Assembly: GCA_963930775.1 (NCBI GenBank)
Contig: OZ005697.1
Span: 9,384,292-9,448,291 of the forward strand
DNA length: 64,000 nucleotides
Origin: Cliona cf. orientalis
Taxonomy: Eukaryota > Porifera > Demospongiae > Clionaida > Clionaidae
Direction: 5' to 3'
The first letter of the stretch is position 1, and each line of letters begins with the position of its first letter. The position numbers and the translations under genes were made by a program. Positions 1 to 23,620 of the stretch are shown one piece after another. The notes beneath the pieces are model-generated. The model saw only the letters and a program-made list of their open reading frames with translations, was not told the origin of the DNA and did no database searches.

Positions 1-1
1 C

Positions 2-3000
2 CCGGAAGAGCTGGAGCGACTTGAACAGGAGAGGATACAGCGATCGATGAAAAACCTCTATTCCCATGCTCGAACCGTCAGGAGGTGCATACAGTATGCC
101 ACCAAAGTACTCGACAGATACGACGTAAGTGAAGAAGGAAAAAGGAGGGAGGGAGGGAGGGAGGGAGAGAGAGAGAGAGAGAGAGAGGGAGACGTAATGT
201 GACATGCAATTTACTGGTTATGATGATACTGATATACCTTGGAGATTTGAGAGCTTCACTGCTCATTGAAACACAAAATGTTTCAGCCTTGTCTGAGCCA
301 GTTTTGCCAAGCCTATAATCACGTATATATGAAATTTAGACACACTATACCAATCCTTTTTATATATTCCATAGAAATCACAAGAGAGAGTGGCTAAGAA
401 GAAAGCTGATGATGAAGCAAAGGCGGCGGCTGGTATTCCTCTGGACCAGGAGGTAATGGTGGACCTTCGTGAAGCCCTGCTGGCCGACCGTCGCAAGGCC
501 AAGGAGGAAGAGCAGAAGGCAAATGAAAAGATGGAAGTTAGCGAAGATGACCCGTTTGCTATTCTACACTCTGGAAATCTCGACTTTATCCCGTGAGTAG
601 AATTTTTAAAAAAATTATACAGTGATATTTTTTCTGTTATTTTCACTGGCTGTGATGATATTTCACATACCTTGGAGATTTGAGAGCTTAATTGCTCATT
701 GAAACTCAAAATTGTTTCAGCCTTGTCTGAGCCGGTGTGGATATGGTAAAGGGTCGATAATCATATTGTCCCTATATACCATATGTATATCACCCTTCTA
801 CCCATCTGTATGCGTATAGGTACCAATAGTGAGCTGGCTAATTTACATGTAGCAAATTTATGGTCACTTCTATTCTATCTTTTTGTGTTGTAGGTCTCAA
901 CTATACTTTAAGTTCAAAGATGAGCTTGACCACGTTGAAGCCAGAGCTCAGCCCATCATCAATGACTTCCGTAGGCTGGTCGACGAGAACGCAAGCCTTG
1001 ATGTAAGTTTCTCTCTCTCCCTCTCCCCCTCCCTCGTAAACTCTGATGTCTGTTTTGCATGTTTGGTTGCCCAGTTTAAGGCGTAAATTTGGCTGCTTAC
1101 TGACTACTATAGTCAAGTGTGAATTATATTATTGCCCAAATCTATTGTGGTAGCTGCTAGTGCAATTGCCAACTTTATTTACCTTCTTTCTCTCTCCCTT
1201 TCACCCCCCAAAACAGGATGATGAGCTTGTTCAAGCCCAGCGTGTAGCCATTACTGTCAAAGACTTTAACTATTACATTGGCCATGCCTACGTAGCCCTC
1301 GGGCGTCTAGACGTCCAGCTGGACAGACCAGCCCCCAGGCACCTTCGTCTCTATGCCCCCCGACGCACCGAAATGAGGCGCATATTTCAGCAGCTCCGTA
1401 GCATGCCCCCTGCACCACCCTCCGGTTACATCATCGACATCCAGCGTGAGGGAGAAGGAGGAAGTGGATCGGGAGGGGGTGGGGCAGCAGGAGGAGGGGC
1501 CTCGGGTCCAGGCCGCACCACCCGAGCCATGATTAGTAGGGGTCCTGCGAGCCTTTTTAGCCGATTTGCCGGAATGGACCCGAACACTCCTCTGAGTGTG
1601 GCTCTGGGACGGGAACGAGAGAGCCGCAGTGGTGGCCTGGAAGAACTCTCAAATCGTACCAGCGGACCCGACTTTAAGGCTAAACTGGACGAGATTAGGA
1701 AAGAACAAGCCGAGAAACAACAGAAAGAAGGCGAAGAAGCTAATAAAGAAGAAGGGGGTGAGGCCGCTTCTGAAGATAAAAAAGAAGGTGGGGAATCTTC
1801 CGGTGCGGCAGCGGCGGCTCCGACTGATGCTGCTCCAGTTCAGACCGAGCCTAGCAGTGGCAAACAAGAGCTTGAAACAAAAGCCGAAGATGAAGCTATG
1901 GACACTAGCGAACAAACTTTTGAACAGGCACCACAGACTGAGGAAAAACCAATGGAGCAAAATAAACCATCTGGTGGTGGCGGTGGTGATAGTGGGGGCG
2001 TGGCGTCCAGTAGTGGAGAGGGCGGAGCTTCGGGAGAAGGGGGAGAGGGAGAAAAGAAAGAGACGGGGGAAAAGAAGGAAGGAGAAGAAGGAGAGGGAGG
2101 AGAGGAAGATGGGGAGACTCCTCAGTATTTGGCTCGTTTGCTGTCGGAGTTGATCACAGGAATGGTCGCGCCTGGAATGGAGGCAGCTCCGAATGATGGT
2201 ACATAAAAAAGTGGACTATTTGCAGTTATTAAAAAGTGCTCCTTCCTAAATTAATCGATAATTTGAAAATATGGCACAGCACAATCATGCATTACGTAGA
2301 CTTTAGAAAAGAAATGAACTATCTCAAAAATGAACACTAGGACTTTCTCAATTAGCGTAGCAGTTCTTTTTGATGTGGTGGTAAATATGGTCATCAGTGA
2401 CTACCTCACAAGTAGTCTAGGTCGCCCTTTACCATACGTCAATCTAGAAGTTAAATTTGTGCATTTCTAGGAGCTAATTTTGTTAAATTATGGGATTTTG
2501 CACTTTGTTGTACATGCTATTGTTTGATGTTAATAATCTTTTTTTCTCTTGCTATATTTATTAGCTATTCATGAAGTCGAGAAGCAGGGGGGTGTGGCTG
2601 CCGATGCAACAGGGGGAGGAGCTTCAGCTAAAGAGGGTGCTACTGGTGAATCGTCAAGTTCGGGTAAGTGCGTTTGAGAGAGAGAGAGAGAGTGAGTGAA
2701 GAGATAGAGACAGATTCTAGCTGAATACTAGTGTTAGTACAGGTAGATTGTGGTGTTATGACTGTGCTGCATTGAAGCCCTGATTTGGAATCTTCCCCAT
2801 ATGGCATAAGGTTTTTGTTTGCCGAGCCAATGTTTGCATAAATAGGCCTACGATGACAAAACCTTATATATGAATTGTGTACTGTGTTTCGTATGCGTGC
2901 TATGGTAAACACGTTAACAGTGTATAGTCAAGGGAGTAACACATGCACGAGTGCAGTGAAACGAACGAGTTTATATTATGCTTAGTACCTCCCTTTATTA

Positions 3001-6000
3001 TTGACTGTTCAGAAGCAGAGTGTGGTTTAGATGTCCATTTTAGTAGCATTTGCAAGAATTGGCAGTATACAAAAAAAATTGCCTCCAATCTCATAGAAAT
3101 TTTGGTAATAATTTCTGTGATTGTTAGTGTAATCAAGAATATCATTCTCTCCACAGCAGGTGAAGGGTCAAAGTCCGCCGCGGAGGGTGGGGAAGGTGAA
3201 GGTGAAGGTGGTGCCTCAGGATCTGCCTCCGGAGGAGACGCTGACGGCGCTGAAGGCAGCGGTGGCACCGATGACGAGAAGAAAGAGCCGAAGAAGATGT
3301 CGTTTGCCGAGCGCTACGCTGGCCCCGAGGGTACCACTGTCACCATCAAGGCTGCCCCGCAGATGCCAACTTTCCCGGGGTTGCCGCCAATGGAGGGACC
3401 CAGCGTCAGCATCAGAAATCCTGGCGGGGGGAAGCCCCCCGAGGCCGTGGTGAATTTCCCGATGCCCCCCGCGTTTCAGTTGCTTCGTATGATGCTTCGA
3501 CGAGCCCAGCAGAGGGAGAAAGAGGAACAGGAGGCAGCCGCTAAGGGGGAGGGGGCCGCGGGGGCCGGGGGAGAGGGAGGAGAGGGGAGCGGGGAAGGAG
3601 GAGCTTCGGGAGAGGGGGAACCAGCTGAGAAAAAACCAAAGAAACCAAGACTTGTGCTACGTAAGTATATGTGAATCATGTATGTACATGTACATGTATG
3701 TGTGATTATTATGAACATATGACTCGACTGTGAGCCTGAGAAGGGGCATTATCAATTATAAATAGTGTAATGGTAGCACCTTTTTCCCACAAGCATGAGC
3801 CATGCATGCAAGGGCAATCACTTTTAAAGCATGAGCCATTACTAAAATTAATAACAATGATAAAGTATTCCTTGATAGCATCAATATTATGTTAGTACAA
3901 TCACAACAAGGGGTTATCGATAAAGTACAAGTATGTACATATTATTTTTGGTTTTCAGAGTTTTGTTTTGGAAGGCCATATATATAAGTAGGTATAACTG
4001 GAGAATTCGATAGATGTTCCAGGGTTCTATCTGCCAGTGCTGTACCAATAGTAGTACCAATAACACCACCTATCAGTGAACCCAAAATAGGAATGGGGAT
4101 CAGTGCTTGGCCAATTGCGCAACCAATAGCACCTACTGTCGCTGAAGCTGTATACTTTACAACATTTTTGGCCACCTCAGTGCCTGATTTGTGTCCGTAG
4201 GCATATTGTCGAACATCCCATGCCGTCTTTCCCACAACAAAAACAGCTTCAATAGCAAGATTACTTTTCATGCCATAGCTTACTATCGTACCAGCTTCTG
4301 CTGCTTTTGGGAGAATGTATTTGACTGCTTTCCCACCACCACTCACAATGCCATCTTTAACCAGCTGCTTTCTGAATTCTTGAGTAACTCCTATGAAGGC
4401 AACTCTTTCTCCAAGTAGAGCTACCTGCTTTCCCATTTGCATAATCCCCTCACGTAGAGCCCCCTCCAGTCCAATATTCTTGAAGCCTATCACTAAGAGT
4501 GTGTCAGCACTACCTATCAAAACAACTCTTTTAAGTGATTCTTTACTTAGCTGCTTCAATCCTTCCTTTGCAGTTTGTTCACTTATTTCTTTCATAAATT
4601 CCTTGGCAGATGATTCTGCCATAGTTAGTAGAATCTGCAGTAGATCCATCTATAGAGATCAAGAGATATATTAACGCAGCAACAAACTTGCACTGAGCTG
4701 CTAACTGGACCCAGCCCAGCTATGAGGAACTCAAGGGATTCATAGCTATTTGACTCTGCCATGGGGAAGAACCCAGGGACCCTCCCTCCACATCTTATTG
4801 AAAATTCACACCTCTGTGGATTGACTAGTCCCACTTCAATAATTTCCATTGGGCGGATAGCTTGGGTGAGCATCACAGAAAAGGGTAGAGCCTGAGACTA
4901 TAATAGTCATGAACATGAATATTATTGAGCAGGGCTTTTCCTGGTGGAGAAACTCTGTATTTGAACTACATGAAGCATGTGCATGTAGTTCAGGCTTACG
5001 TTACATGTACATATACGTCTTGTGCTACTACTCATGGTATACATGTGTAATGTCACCGGTAGTGTGTATAATCCACATCTGTTCTTCCCCTCCTCAGCTC
5101 CAAGACAGAAAGAGAAGCCATTCATTGATGAAGATGGAGACCTTAGCTCCGTATCCGACGCTGGTAGCTTGGACTCCATCGACAGCGATGACGACGGTCC
5201 CAAAGACGAGGAGATCCTCTTCGGTGATCCGTCCCTCAAGGGGATTGGGGGTCACCGCTCGATGCACGACGCCATGGCCGAGCTACGGGACCACTTTGGA
5301 GACTCTTACGATGAGGAGGAGGAGGAAGGTGAGAAAAAGTGTTAATCTTGTAAAGCTGGAGCTTGTAGAGCTAAACTTTTCCTGGCTGTATTAGGGGTTT
5401 GCTTATTGTATACATGTACCGTAAATCATGAATATTTCGTTGTTAAAATATTTTTGGACAGCCTGGCTTGTGCAAAAATTAATCGCGCGAAAATATGATA
5501 GTGATAATGCGGTACAGGGTCATTTGTCCAAAAATTATTTAAATTATCACACAAAATATTTGCGATTTATGGTGCTTGTGTGCGGGAGAAGGGTGGTTGG
5601 GGGGGGGCATGGCTATTTTGCACTTTTTGTAGAAATTATAGTATTATAAATGCATGTCCTTACTGTTAATAGTTATTATACATGTACAGGATATTTAGCA
5701 TGGTATGGCATGTGCACGTGTTCATATTTATTTTGTGTCGCCATTTTTTCCCGTGCAGAGCTAGGTATGGTTGAGATGCTTCTAAAAGCCATCTCCCGCC
5801 AGATCTCAGTGATTGAGGTGATGAGTGTATTCCAGGGCAACACTGACCCTCTCAAGAAGCTCCAGACTCCACTCAAGAATTTCATTGAGGACAAGATTCT
5901 CTATGGAGCCCCGCCCACCCCCGAGAGGAAGGAAATGGCCGTCGTCAACTTCCTCATGAACTGCGAGAAAAGTGTGAGGGAGGTCGAGGTGAGAGTGGGG

Positions 6001-8489
6001 TTAAATTATTCTGCATGAATTTATAGCAGTTAAGAATTTTAGTGTATAATTTTGTATTCCTGAAATTTAAAAATTCATATGGTGGCATATGCTGCTTTTC
6101 AATTTTATCAGCTACTGACCAGTCAGATTATGAGCAAAATTGTTTATGCTCATTTAGGTTGAAATTCAGGTTATAGCACGAAATGTTTCTTGCATTTGTA
6201 GGACCGCATCCCGCTGAGGGACCGTGGTATTGATTTCCCCAAGACCATCTACAAGATCCTCAAGGAGATATTTGAGGAAGGATACGAGTACATCACATCA
6301 AGATACACCACTCGTGAGCATCACATTAATACCATAGTTAATCGAATACAACGTATGATCCAATTTAACGTAAGAAATTAGCATTAATTTTTACGAATTC
6401 TCATAATGTTTATATGGGGCAATTGACGACCTTTACCAGGAAGCACATTTTTCAAAATTTTTCCATATGATTAAGTACGGTATAGATTTATCATCAGCTG
6501 CATGTACATGTATTAAGCGCTTGACTGCAGGACTCATAGTACTAATATGTGCACACGAGTGAAATAATTTTGTTTTTTTGTTTTTTTCAGGTACGCCCCT
6601 GTCGTTTGCTCGTTCCCTCAAGTACTGGGCCACTCGATCCTCCGCCCGATTTGGGGGCGTGGTCCGCCACTGCCTGGACGGGAATGGGGAGGAGTTTGAG
6701 GAGACAGTCAAAATGCTCATGGTAAGTCAGTCGAGAGTTGAAACAAAAATAAAAATCAAGCACTGCACCGCATACATACATGATCATAACATCTGTTGAA
6801 TAATGCGTATTTATGCCATGCTTTATCTGTACTGTAGTCTAATTTTATCCTTTTATCAATGCTTTACACAAATGTAGTCTAGTCATAGCCTCCAGTTTGT
6901 TTGACCCGTGCGCTGCTTGGGGGGTAATAATTGATATTTAGTGGCCATTGTAGTTGAAAGAGGTTTTATTGTTCACACACAGAGCACCCTGTTCCCTCCG
7001 ACCACACCCCCTCTCATACTGAGCATGTGCAGTTCGTCCATCCTGAAGGAGATCCGTCGCCTCAAGGACAACTATCACTTCACTCCAATGGCCATGGAGA
7101 AGTACCTGATCTGGAAAGAGGGAGCCAAGCCCACCCCAAACAAGAGCTACCCGCTAAACCAGTTCATGCAGAATTATGTCCTATACCACGACAACACTCC
7201 ACTTCCTGTTATGCAAAAGGAGAGTGTTGAAGGAGGCGGAGCTGAGGGCGGGGCTAAGAAGGTACATTATTATTATTATTATTGTTATCATTATGAGCCT
7301 AGTTTTGCTTTTTGTGACCATTTCCAATCTCTCTTGCGTGGTGTGGTGTAAGAAAAGGCTGCTGGGGATGCCCCTGTCATTAGGAGAGCTTATTAATAGT
7401 TATTTTTTGGTCATGTGCACATGTACCAGTACCATGAAGGTCTATCTTTTTTCTGCTCTGATTTGAGTTGACGTTCTTTTCCCTCACTCTCTTGCCTTTT
7501 CTGCACACATGCCCCCCCCCCACCCCACTCTACCCAACCCCCTCCCCCCCCCCCCATCCACATTCCACACTTTTTATGTAGGAGGGTGAGGGGACCAGCG
7601 GTGGCCCCTCAAGTAGTGCAGAGGGGGGCCCCCAGCAGCCTTTCTCAGACGCCTTTCTGTCGGATATGCCCGCCAAGAAAAGGAAGGTGGGTGCTTTATG
7701 GGCTGTTGTGTGTCCCTTATGTGTGTGACTTATGTGACCTTTTTGTGTGTGTGTGTGTGTGTAAGTTTATGCATAAGTTTGTGTCTTCTTCACTGTTTTT
7801 TATGTACGCACATTGTGTTCTTTCTCTTGCTTCTCTCTCTCCCTCCCTTCCACCTCCCTGATCTGCTTAGCTTGACACAAGTGAGCTGCAGACCATCGAG
7901 TCTCCTGCGCTACTGGACCAGTTGATAAAGAAGGCATTTGATGTGACTGGAGCCAAACCAACTGAAGAGTCAGACAAAACCTTAGAAGGTAATCAAATGA
8001 AGTTGCATCGTGTTTACAATCTGCAACGAGTTTGTGTAGTCTCAGAGATCCATTGAGTGTCTATAATATTATGATTATAGCTATAGTAATAACAAGAGTA
8101 CACTCTTGGTAATAATTATTAATTTTTGTGCTGTAGTAGTGCTGATTAATCAATATTTTGTGTAATTGTCACCTCTCTCTCTCTCTCCCTCCCTCCCTCC
8201 CTCTCCAGGTCACATGGAGGAGCTAAAGAATGACAAGACCCTCGTTGGTTCTCTAGTGGAGGAGTTCTACTACACCATTCGAGACCGCCTCGAGAAGGAC
8301 CCCAACTACGACCCAGAGCTCTACCCCCACGCTCACGAGTTCTTCAAGGTCCGCAAGTGGGTCAAGAAGGAGGAAGAGGAGAAGAGAAAGGAAGCCGAGA
8401 AACAGCAAAAGAAAGAAGCAGCAGAAGGCGGAGCCTCCACCTCGGCCACACCCACTGCCTCCTCCTCCTCCGCGGGGGAGAATAATTAG
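2..8489 (+). CDS. BAG6: BAG6 (BAT3/Scythe) homologue, 5'-truncated by window edge
   Basis: BAG6 is a chaperone for exposed hydrophobic segments, acting in tail-anchored protein targeting, quality control and apoptosis. Exons: 2-124, 375-592, 894-1002, 1217-2198, 2565-2663, 3157 or 3160-3660, 5098-5328, 5759-5988, 6202-6313, 6591-6721, 6983-7261, 7582-7686, 7871-7988, 8209-8489; all joins keep frame, giving about 1172 residues here. Three parts match what I know of BAG6: the segment at 1270-1350 (YVALGRLD...APRHLRLY, human FVALSDLR...PPRHLHVV); a basic PAKKRK nuclear signal at 7666-7686; and the C-terminal BAG-like region with DPNYDPELYPHAHEFF (human DPNYSPQRFPNAQRAF). Between them are long Gly/Glu/Ser-rich disordered stretches (1440-2198, 3160-3300, 3530-3640). 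The N-terminal ubiquitin-like domain must lie upstream. Introns 1 and 2 host snoRNAs; intron 6 holds an opposite-strand gene. Confidence 0.88.
213..302 (+). ncRNA. C/D-box snoRNA, copy 1, in BAG6 intron 1
   Basis: C box ATGATGA at 220-226, D box CTGA at 293-296, and a terminal stem ACTGG (213-217) with CCAGT (298-302). The 12-nt guide GTTTCAGCCTTG (280-291) lies one base upstream of the D box. It is exactly complementary to CAAGGCUGAAAC, part of the highly conserved small-subunit rRNA segment that runs into GAAACUUAAAGGAAUUG. The D+5 rule would place 2'-O-methylation on the first G of CAAGG. The RNA ends 72 nt before the 3' splice site (374), the spacing typical of intron-processed C/D snoRNAs. 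Boxes, stem and guide are read directly; the rRNA target is from memory. Confidence 0.85.
644..737 (+). ncRNA. C/D-box snoRNA, copy 2, in BAG6 intron 2
   Basis: Paralogue of the snoRNA in intron 1. C box GTGATGA at 652-658, D box CTGA at 727-730, terminal stem CACTGGC (644-650) with GCCGGTG (731-737) including one G-U pair. The guide GTTTCAGCCTTG (714-725) is unchanged, so the predicted target is the same. The two copies share nearly all of the segment from ACCTTGGAG to the D box, while flanking intron sequence is unrelated. Both C boxes fit RUGAUGA although their first base differs (A versus G), and the stem is kept by a compensating G-U, as expected of functional copies. The RNA lies 156 nt from its 3' splice site. 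Confidence 0.82.
3942..4649 (-). CDS. Nested gene: hydrophobic glycine-zipper protein, 235 aa
   Basis: A single open frame on the strand opposite BAG6, wholly inside its 3661-5097 intron. I do not recognise the family. Residues 1-45 are amphipathic and Lys/Glu-rich. Residues 171-206 form a hydrophobic glycine zipper (GAIGCAIG ... ILGSLIGGVIG) of the kind that inserts into or packs in membranes. The C-terminus is short, polar and ends NSENQK. The first ATG (4649) follows TATAG, so a 5' untranslated exon may be spliced on. Base use is more AT-rich than the BAG6 exons around it, consistent with an independent gene or an inserted retrocopy. It could be a chance frame, but 235 codons without a stop plus an ordered hydrophobic pattern argue against that. 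Confidence 0.55.
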   Translation of the reverse strand: MDLLQILLTMAESSAKEFMKEISEQTAKEGLKQLSKESLKRVVLIGSADTLLVIGFKNIGLEGALREGIMQMGKQVALLGERVAFIGVTQEFRKQLVKDGIVSGGGKAVKYILPKAAEAGTIVSYGMKSNLAIEAVFVVGKTAWDVRQYAYGHKSGTEVAKNVVKYTASATVGAIGCAIGQALIPIPILGSLIGGVIGTTIGTALADRTLEHLSNSPVIPTYIYGLPKQNSENQK

Positions 8490-8987
8490 CTAATTTTGCT
8501 AGGAGTAAATTAGTGGAGTGAGTGGAGACGTCAAGACTAATGCTACACTCTACAGATTTCACTCATATTAAATCAGACATTGATTATATAATACACAATT
8601 CACAAACTTGGCACAGTACAGCAATTTTAGGACTTTTTTTCAATAATATTGCTGATGAAAGTTGAATTATTACTGGTCTGCACTTTTTCATTAATTTTTG
8701 TAATTATTAATTTTAGGCACACTATTGTGCAATTTCACTGATTGATGGGTACAATTAATTGGAATTTTTTGTTTCCCTCCAAAACAATATTTGTCCAAAC
8801 TGAAGTGAATATAAAAATCAATAATACAGTATTGATGAGGTTCAAATGGATAGTGACTATAATAATAATATTATAGCAGAAATAATATTGGGAAATTATG
8901 AATTCTCTGTTTCCTTGAATCTGCCAAGAAATAACAAAATATTGCCATTAATTTTGTACATTCATACAATGTCATAATTCATTAATT
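8490..8987. other. Tail-to-tail intergenic spacer BAG6/POLR1H
   Basis: AT-rich sequence between two converging 3' ends, holding both 3' untranslated regions. ATTAAA near 8566 could serve BAG6. No further coding or structured signal was seen. Confidence 0.6.
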
Positions 8988-9484
8988 TTACTTGCACTTT
9001 GGGCATGTGTAGAATACTGTCTGTCCCTCATCAGCCGACCTGGTTTGCTGGGTGGTGTACGTCATCTCATCATTACCGCACTTAGGGCACTTTCGCTCCA
9101 CCTGCAAACATTAAACGTGTCCCACAGTAGCTCCATTATTACTGCGCATGCGTAAACATTCCAGAATGTACGAGGTCATCATACCAGAGGTCCTTGCTGT
9201 TTTTCAGACAATTTGAGCTTCTCCTTGCGGACGGCGAAGTACTTACAAGAATATTCCTCAACTCCTTCGTACACTAGCAGCCAAATTGATACATAGAAAC
9301 AATGATAGAACCACGTGGATGCACATGCTGTTCCAAATAATGCACACCGAAACTAACCTTCCGTTTTCTGTTCGAAGCCGCATAGCTGACATGCAACCTT
9401 ATCGCTAGCGCCAGGTAGGGGCAGTATTGTGCCACAGTACGGACAGAAAAATGGGTCTGTACTGAAAATAGTGGAGCCTTCCAT
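8988..9484 (-). CDS. POLR1H: RNA polymerase I subunit RPA12 (POLR1H/ZNRD1)
   Basis: Small zinc-ribbon subunit of RNA polymerase I; its C-terminal ribbon supports transcript cleavage and termination, in the nucleolus. Exons on the minus strand: 9358-9484, 9185-9273, 8988-9101; phases join cleanly and give 109 residues (human 126). The N-terminal ribbon has C14-x2-C17 and C32-x2-C35. The C-terminal TFIIS-like ribbon has C77-x2-C80 and C105-x2-C108 with the diagnostic RSADEGQT hairpin (93-100), the acidic loop that enters the active site. The protein stops one residue after the last cysteine pair, so the short tail of the human protein is absent. The start ATG at 9484 is the only one upstream of the first ribbon. 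Shares a 142-bp promoter with POMT1. Confidence 0.93.
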
Positions 9485-9626
9485 CAGCAGCAGTGCATGA
9501 GTTCTTCAAATTTACTTTTTTTCCCCCCGTTTACGTTTTATTAGGGAAATTTATTGGTGCGTGCGTGGTTGAGGCATAGACAGTATAAAAATCGAGAAAG
9601 TGCTTTCTCTTTCAGGAGGCTCGAGG
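9485..9626. promoter_or_regulatory. Bidirectional promoter POLR1H/POMT1
   Basis: Only 142 bp separate the two start codons. On the POMT1 side there is TATAAAA (9584-9590) and an inverted CCAAT pentamer ATTGG (9553-9557). CTTTCAG at 9609-9615 resembles a splice acceptor just before the POMT1 ATG, so part of the 5' UTR may be spliced. Confidence 0.55.
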
Positions 9627-21716
<12,090 letters not shown>

Positions 21717-22405
21717 CCACACCCTCTAGTTATATTATAGAAACACTCTTACGTTGGAATCAGAATGGAGAATCAGTTTATAGAATATCTGCTATAGTAG
21801 AATCATATTTCCCCTCAAATTTCGATCACTACACTATATACACTTGAAATCTTTTGTTCTTGTATTTTTTGGTTGTGCCTTGTCTGATTGATTCATTAAT
21901 ACTGTTCTGCTACAGGCAATGTGTTGCCATGGTTCTGTACCCACATGACACACGTACAATCATTGTGCATGTTGTTAATGTTGACGACCTTTACCGACTC
22001 TTTTCATGACGTCATGTGCATGGTTGGCTTGGGCACGCGCACTGGCATGGCACGAGGCCAACATTCTCACATGTTTCTGCGCTGCTTGCTTGGTCTCGAG
22101 CTCATCCCAATTATATATTATTATGGCATGAATGATGATAGATTATGTAGTCCTGTTTTTGGTTATAATATTATTATTACGGGATTCTGGTAATTATAAT
22201 GAAAACAACTTGTAGTGACAGTATCAGCCTAATTATGACATGTATTGTAATTTTCATTTCAGACAAGAACAAAAATTAACCTAATCAACTCAGAAGGTCA
22301 ATAACCATTAAAGCTAATTGAGGATCACGGCAAAAAACAAAACATTTTAAAAATTAACACTAATATTAATCACGACAATCACATTGATCAAAATGATCAC
22401 ATTAG
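21717..22405. other. Tail-to-tail spacer POMT1/Kir
   Basis: 3' flanks of two converging genes. It contains one copy of the dispersed word TTGACGACCTTTACC (21981-21995). Nothing else recognised. Confidence 0.5.
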
Positions 22406-23620
22406 TCACATCGTGGTACTTGTATCTTCCACATCTGATGTTATCGGTAGAACAGCATCGATACGGGAGAAATCCACCTCCCACTTATTACCACTTTTAC
22501 AAATAATAGGGGCAAACTGATGATCGATCAAGATCTCGTCCTTCGTATAGGACCACAGAGCTTGTGCCGTTAGACCTGTTGGCTCCACGATGCCCTCAAG
22601 GATAACAACAATCTCCAAATGATCCATTGTACTCAACTTTGTGGCGTTTAGCTTATAGAGCGGACTACCTTCCTTGATTCGATGTCTAACGCATATTGGC
22701 ATGATAAGGATCACTCTATCCGTCCCATCCTCGTATCCACAGTCCAAGTCGCACTGCTTAAACTTGTATCGCTGGTTTATCGGGTCTACCAACTCGTACC
22801 AGTAGAGTTGTAAGCGTACGTGAGCCTCGACCATTTGGGACTGGCGTACGTCTGCGATTCTCACCTCAAAGTATTGATGGCCATCTTCTTCGTAGACGAC
22901 GGCTTGCTTGCTGAACACAATGGTCTTTCTGCGATGCCTAGGCCGAGTGATTTTGGCAAATATTAGTCCAAGCATCACGGCATCGATAAAGATACCAATC
23001 AGTGTCTGTATTATGAGCACAAAGCTACCCAGAGCGCAACCTTCGGTGACGTTCACGTTTCCGTAGCCGATGGTGACCTGGGTCTCGAGGGAGAGGAGAA
23101 ATGCAGAGTTGAAGTCTGTCACACTCGTTGTGCATGTGCGATTGTTCAGCCCCTCAACGTACTCGGCGAACATCCATATGCCTGCGAAAAAGGTCCACGA
23201 GATGATATAGGCTGCAGCGAATATCAGTATAACCAGCCACCACGGGGCATTCACGAGAGTTGTAAAGTTATCGAATGCATAGCCGAGGTAGTGAGTCTTG
23301 ACGCCAGATCTGGTGACCTTAGCACGGGCCGTGTTGCGATCGACGATTCTCGCTCTCTCGTCTCTGCAACAGAGGGTAGGCAGGGGAAGCTGGAGGGAGG
23401 AAGATCGTCTGGTTCCTTTTACTTCATGTGTCGGCGTCCCTGTGGAGGAGTCCGAGGAGTTGATGGTGTAGCCCTCAACATCATCCTCGATCAAGTTAGT
23501 GAGTGATCCTGAGCCCTTTGTAGTGGCCATTGTCATGCAGTCACTTCTCTCAGCTCCAGTGAGAGTAGCTGTGAGGTCAGAGGTCAGAATGTGCACGTAG
23601 CCTATATATATGGACTGCAA
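22406..23620 (-). CDS. Inward-rectifier K+ channel, GYG-type pore (Kir paralogue 1)
   Basis: Tetrameric plasma-membrane K+ channel that passes inward current and is blocked outward by Mg2+/polyamines. Intronless, up to 404 residues. Numbered from the first ATG: TM1 about 127-150, pore loop with filter TIGYG 183-187, TM2 about 198-222, then a cytoplasmic immunoglobulin-like domain. D213 in TM2 (GIFIDAVMLG) matches the aspartate that gives strong rectification in Kir2.1. C163 and C195 match the conserved extracellular disulfide pair. RPRHRRKTIVFS after TM2 is the PIP2-binding basic stretch, and VEAHVR and ILEGIVEPTG keep cytoplasmic acidic pore residues. ATGs at 23536 or 23530 would give a more typical N-terminus. 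Tandem paralogue of the next gene. Confidence 0.93.
   Translation of the reverse strand: MQSIYIGYVHILTSDLTATLTGAERSDCMTMATTKGSGSLTNLIEDDVEGYTINSSDSSTGTPTHEVKGTRRSSSLQLPLPTLCCRDERARIVDRNTARAKVTRSGVKTHYLGYAFDNFTTLVNAPWWLVILIFAAAYIISWTFFAGIWMFAEYVEGLNNRTCTTSVTDFNSAFLLSLETQVTIGYGNVNVTEGCALGSFVLIIQTLIGIFIDAVMLGLIFAKITRPRHRRKTIVFSKQAVVYEEDGHQYFEVRIADVRQSQMVEAHVRLQLYWYELVDPINQRYKFKQCDLDCGYEDGTDRVILIMPICVRHRIKEGSPLYKLNATKLSTMDHLEIVVILEGIVEPTGLTAQALWSYTKDEILIDHQFAPIICKSGNKWEVDFSRIDAVLPITSDVEDTSTTM

Noticed and set aside
1596..2153. Basic protein in another frame over the BAG6 low-complexity exon
   Set aside because: A shadow frame produced by GA-rich coding sequence.
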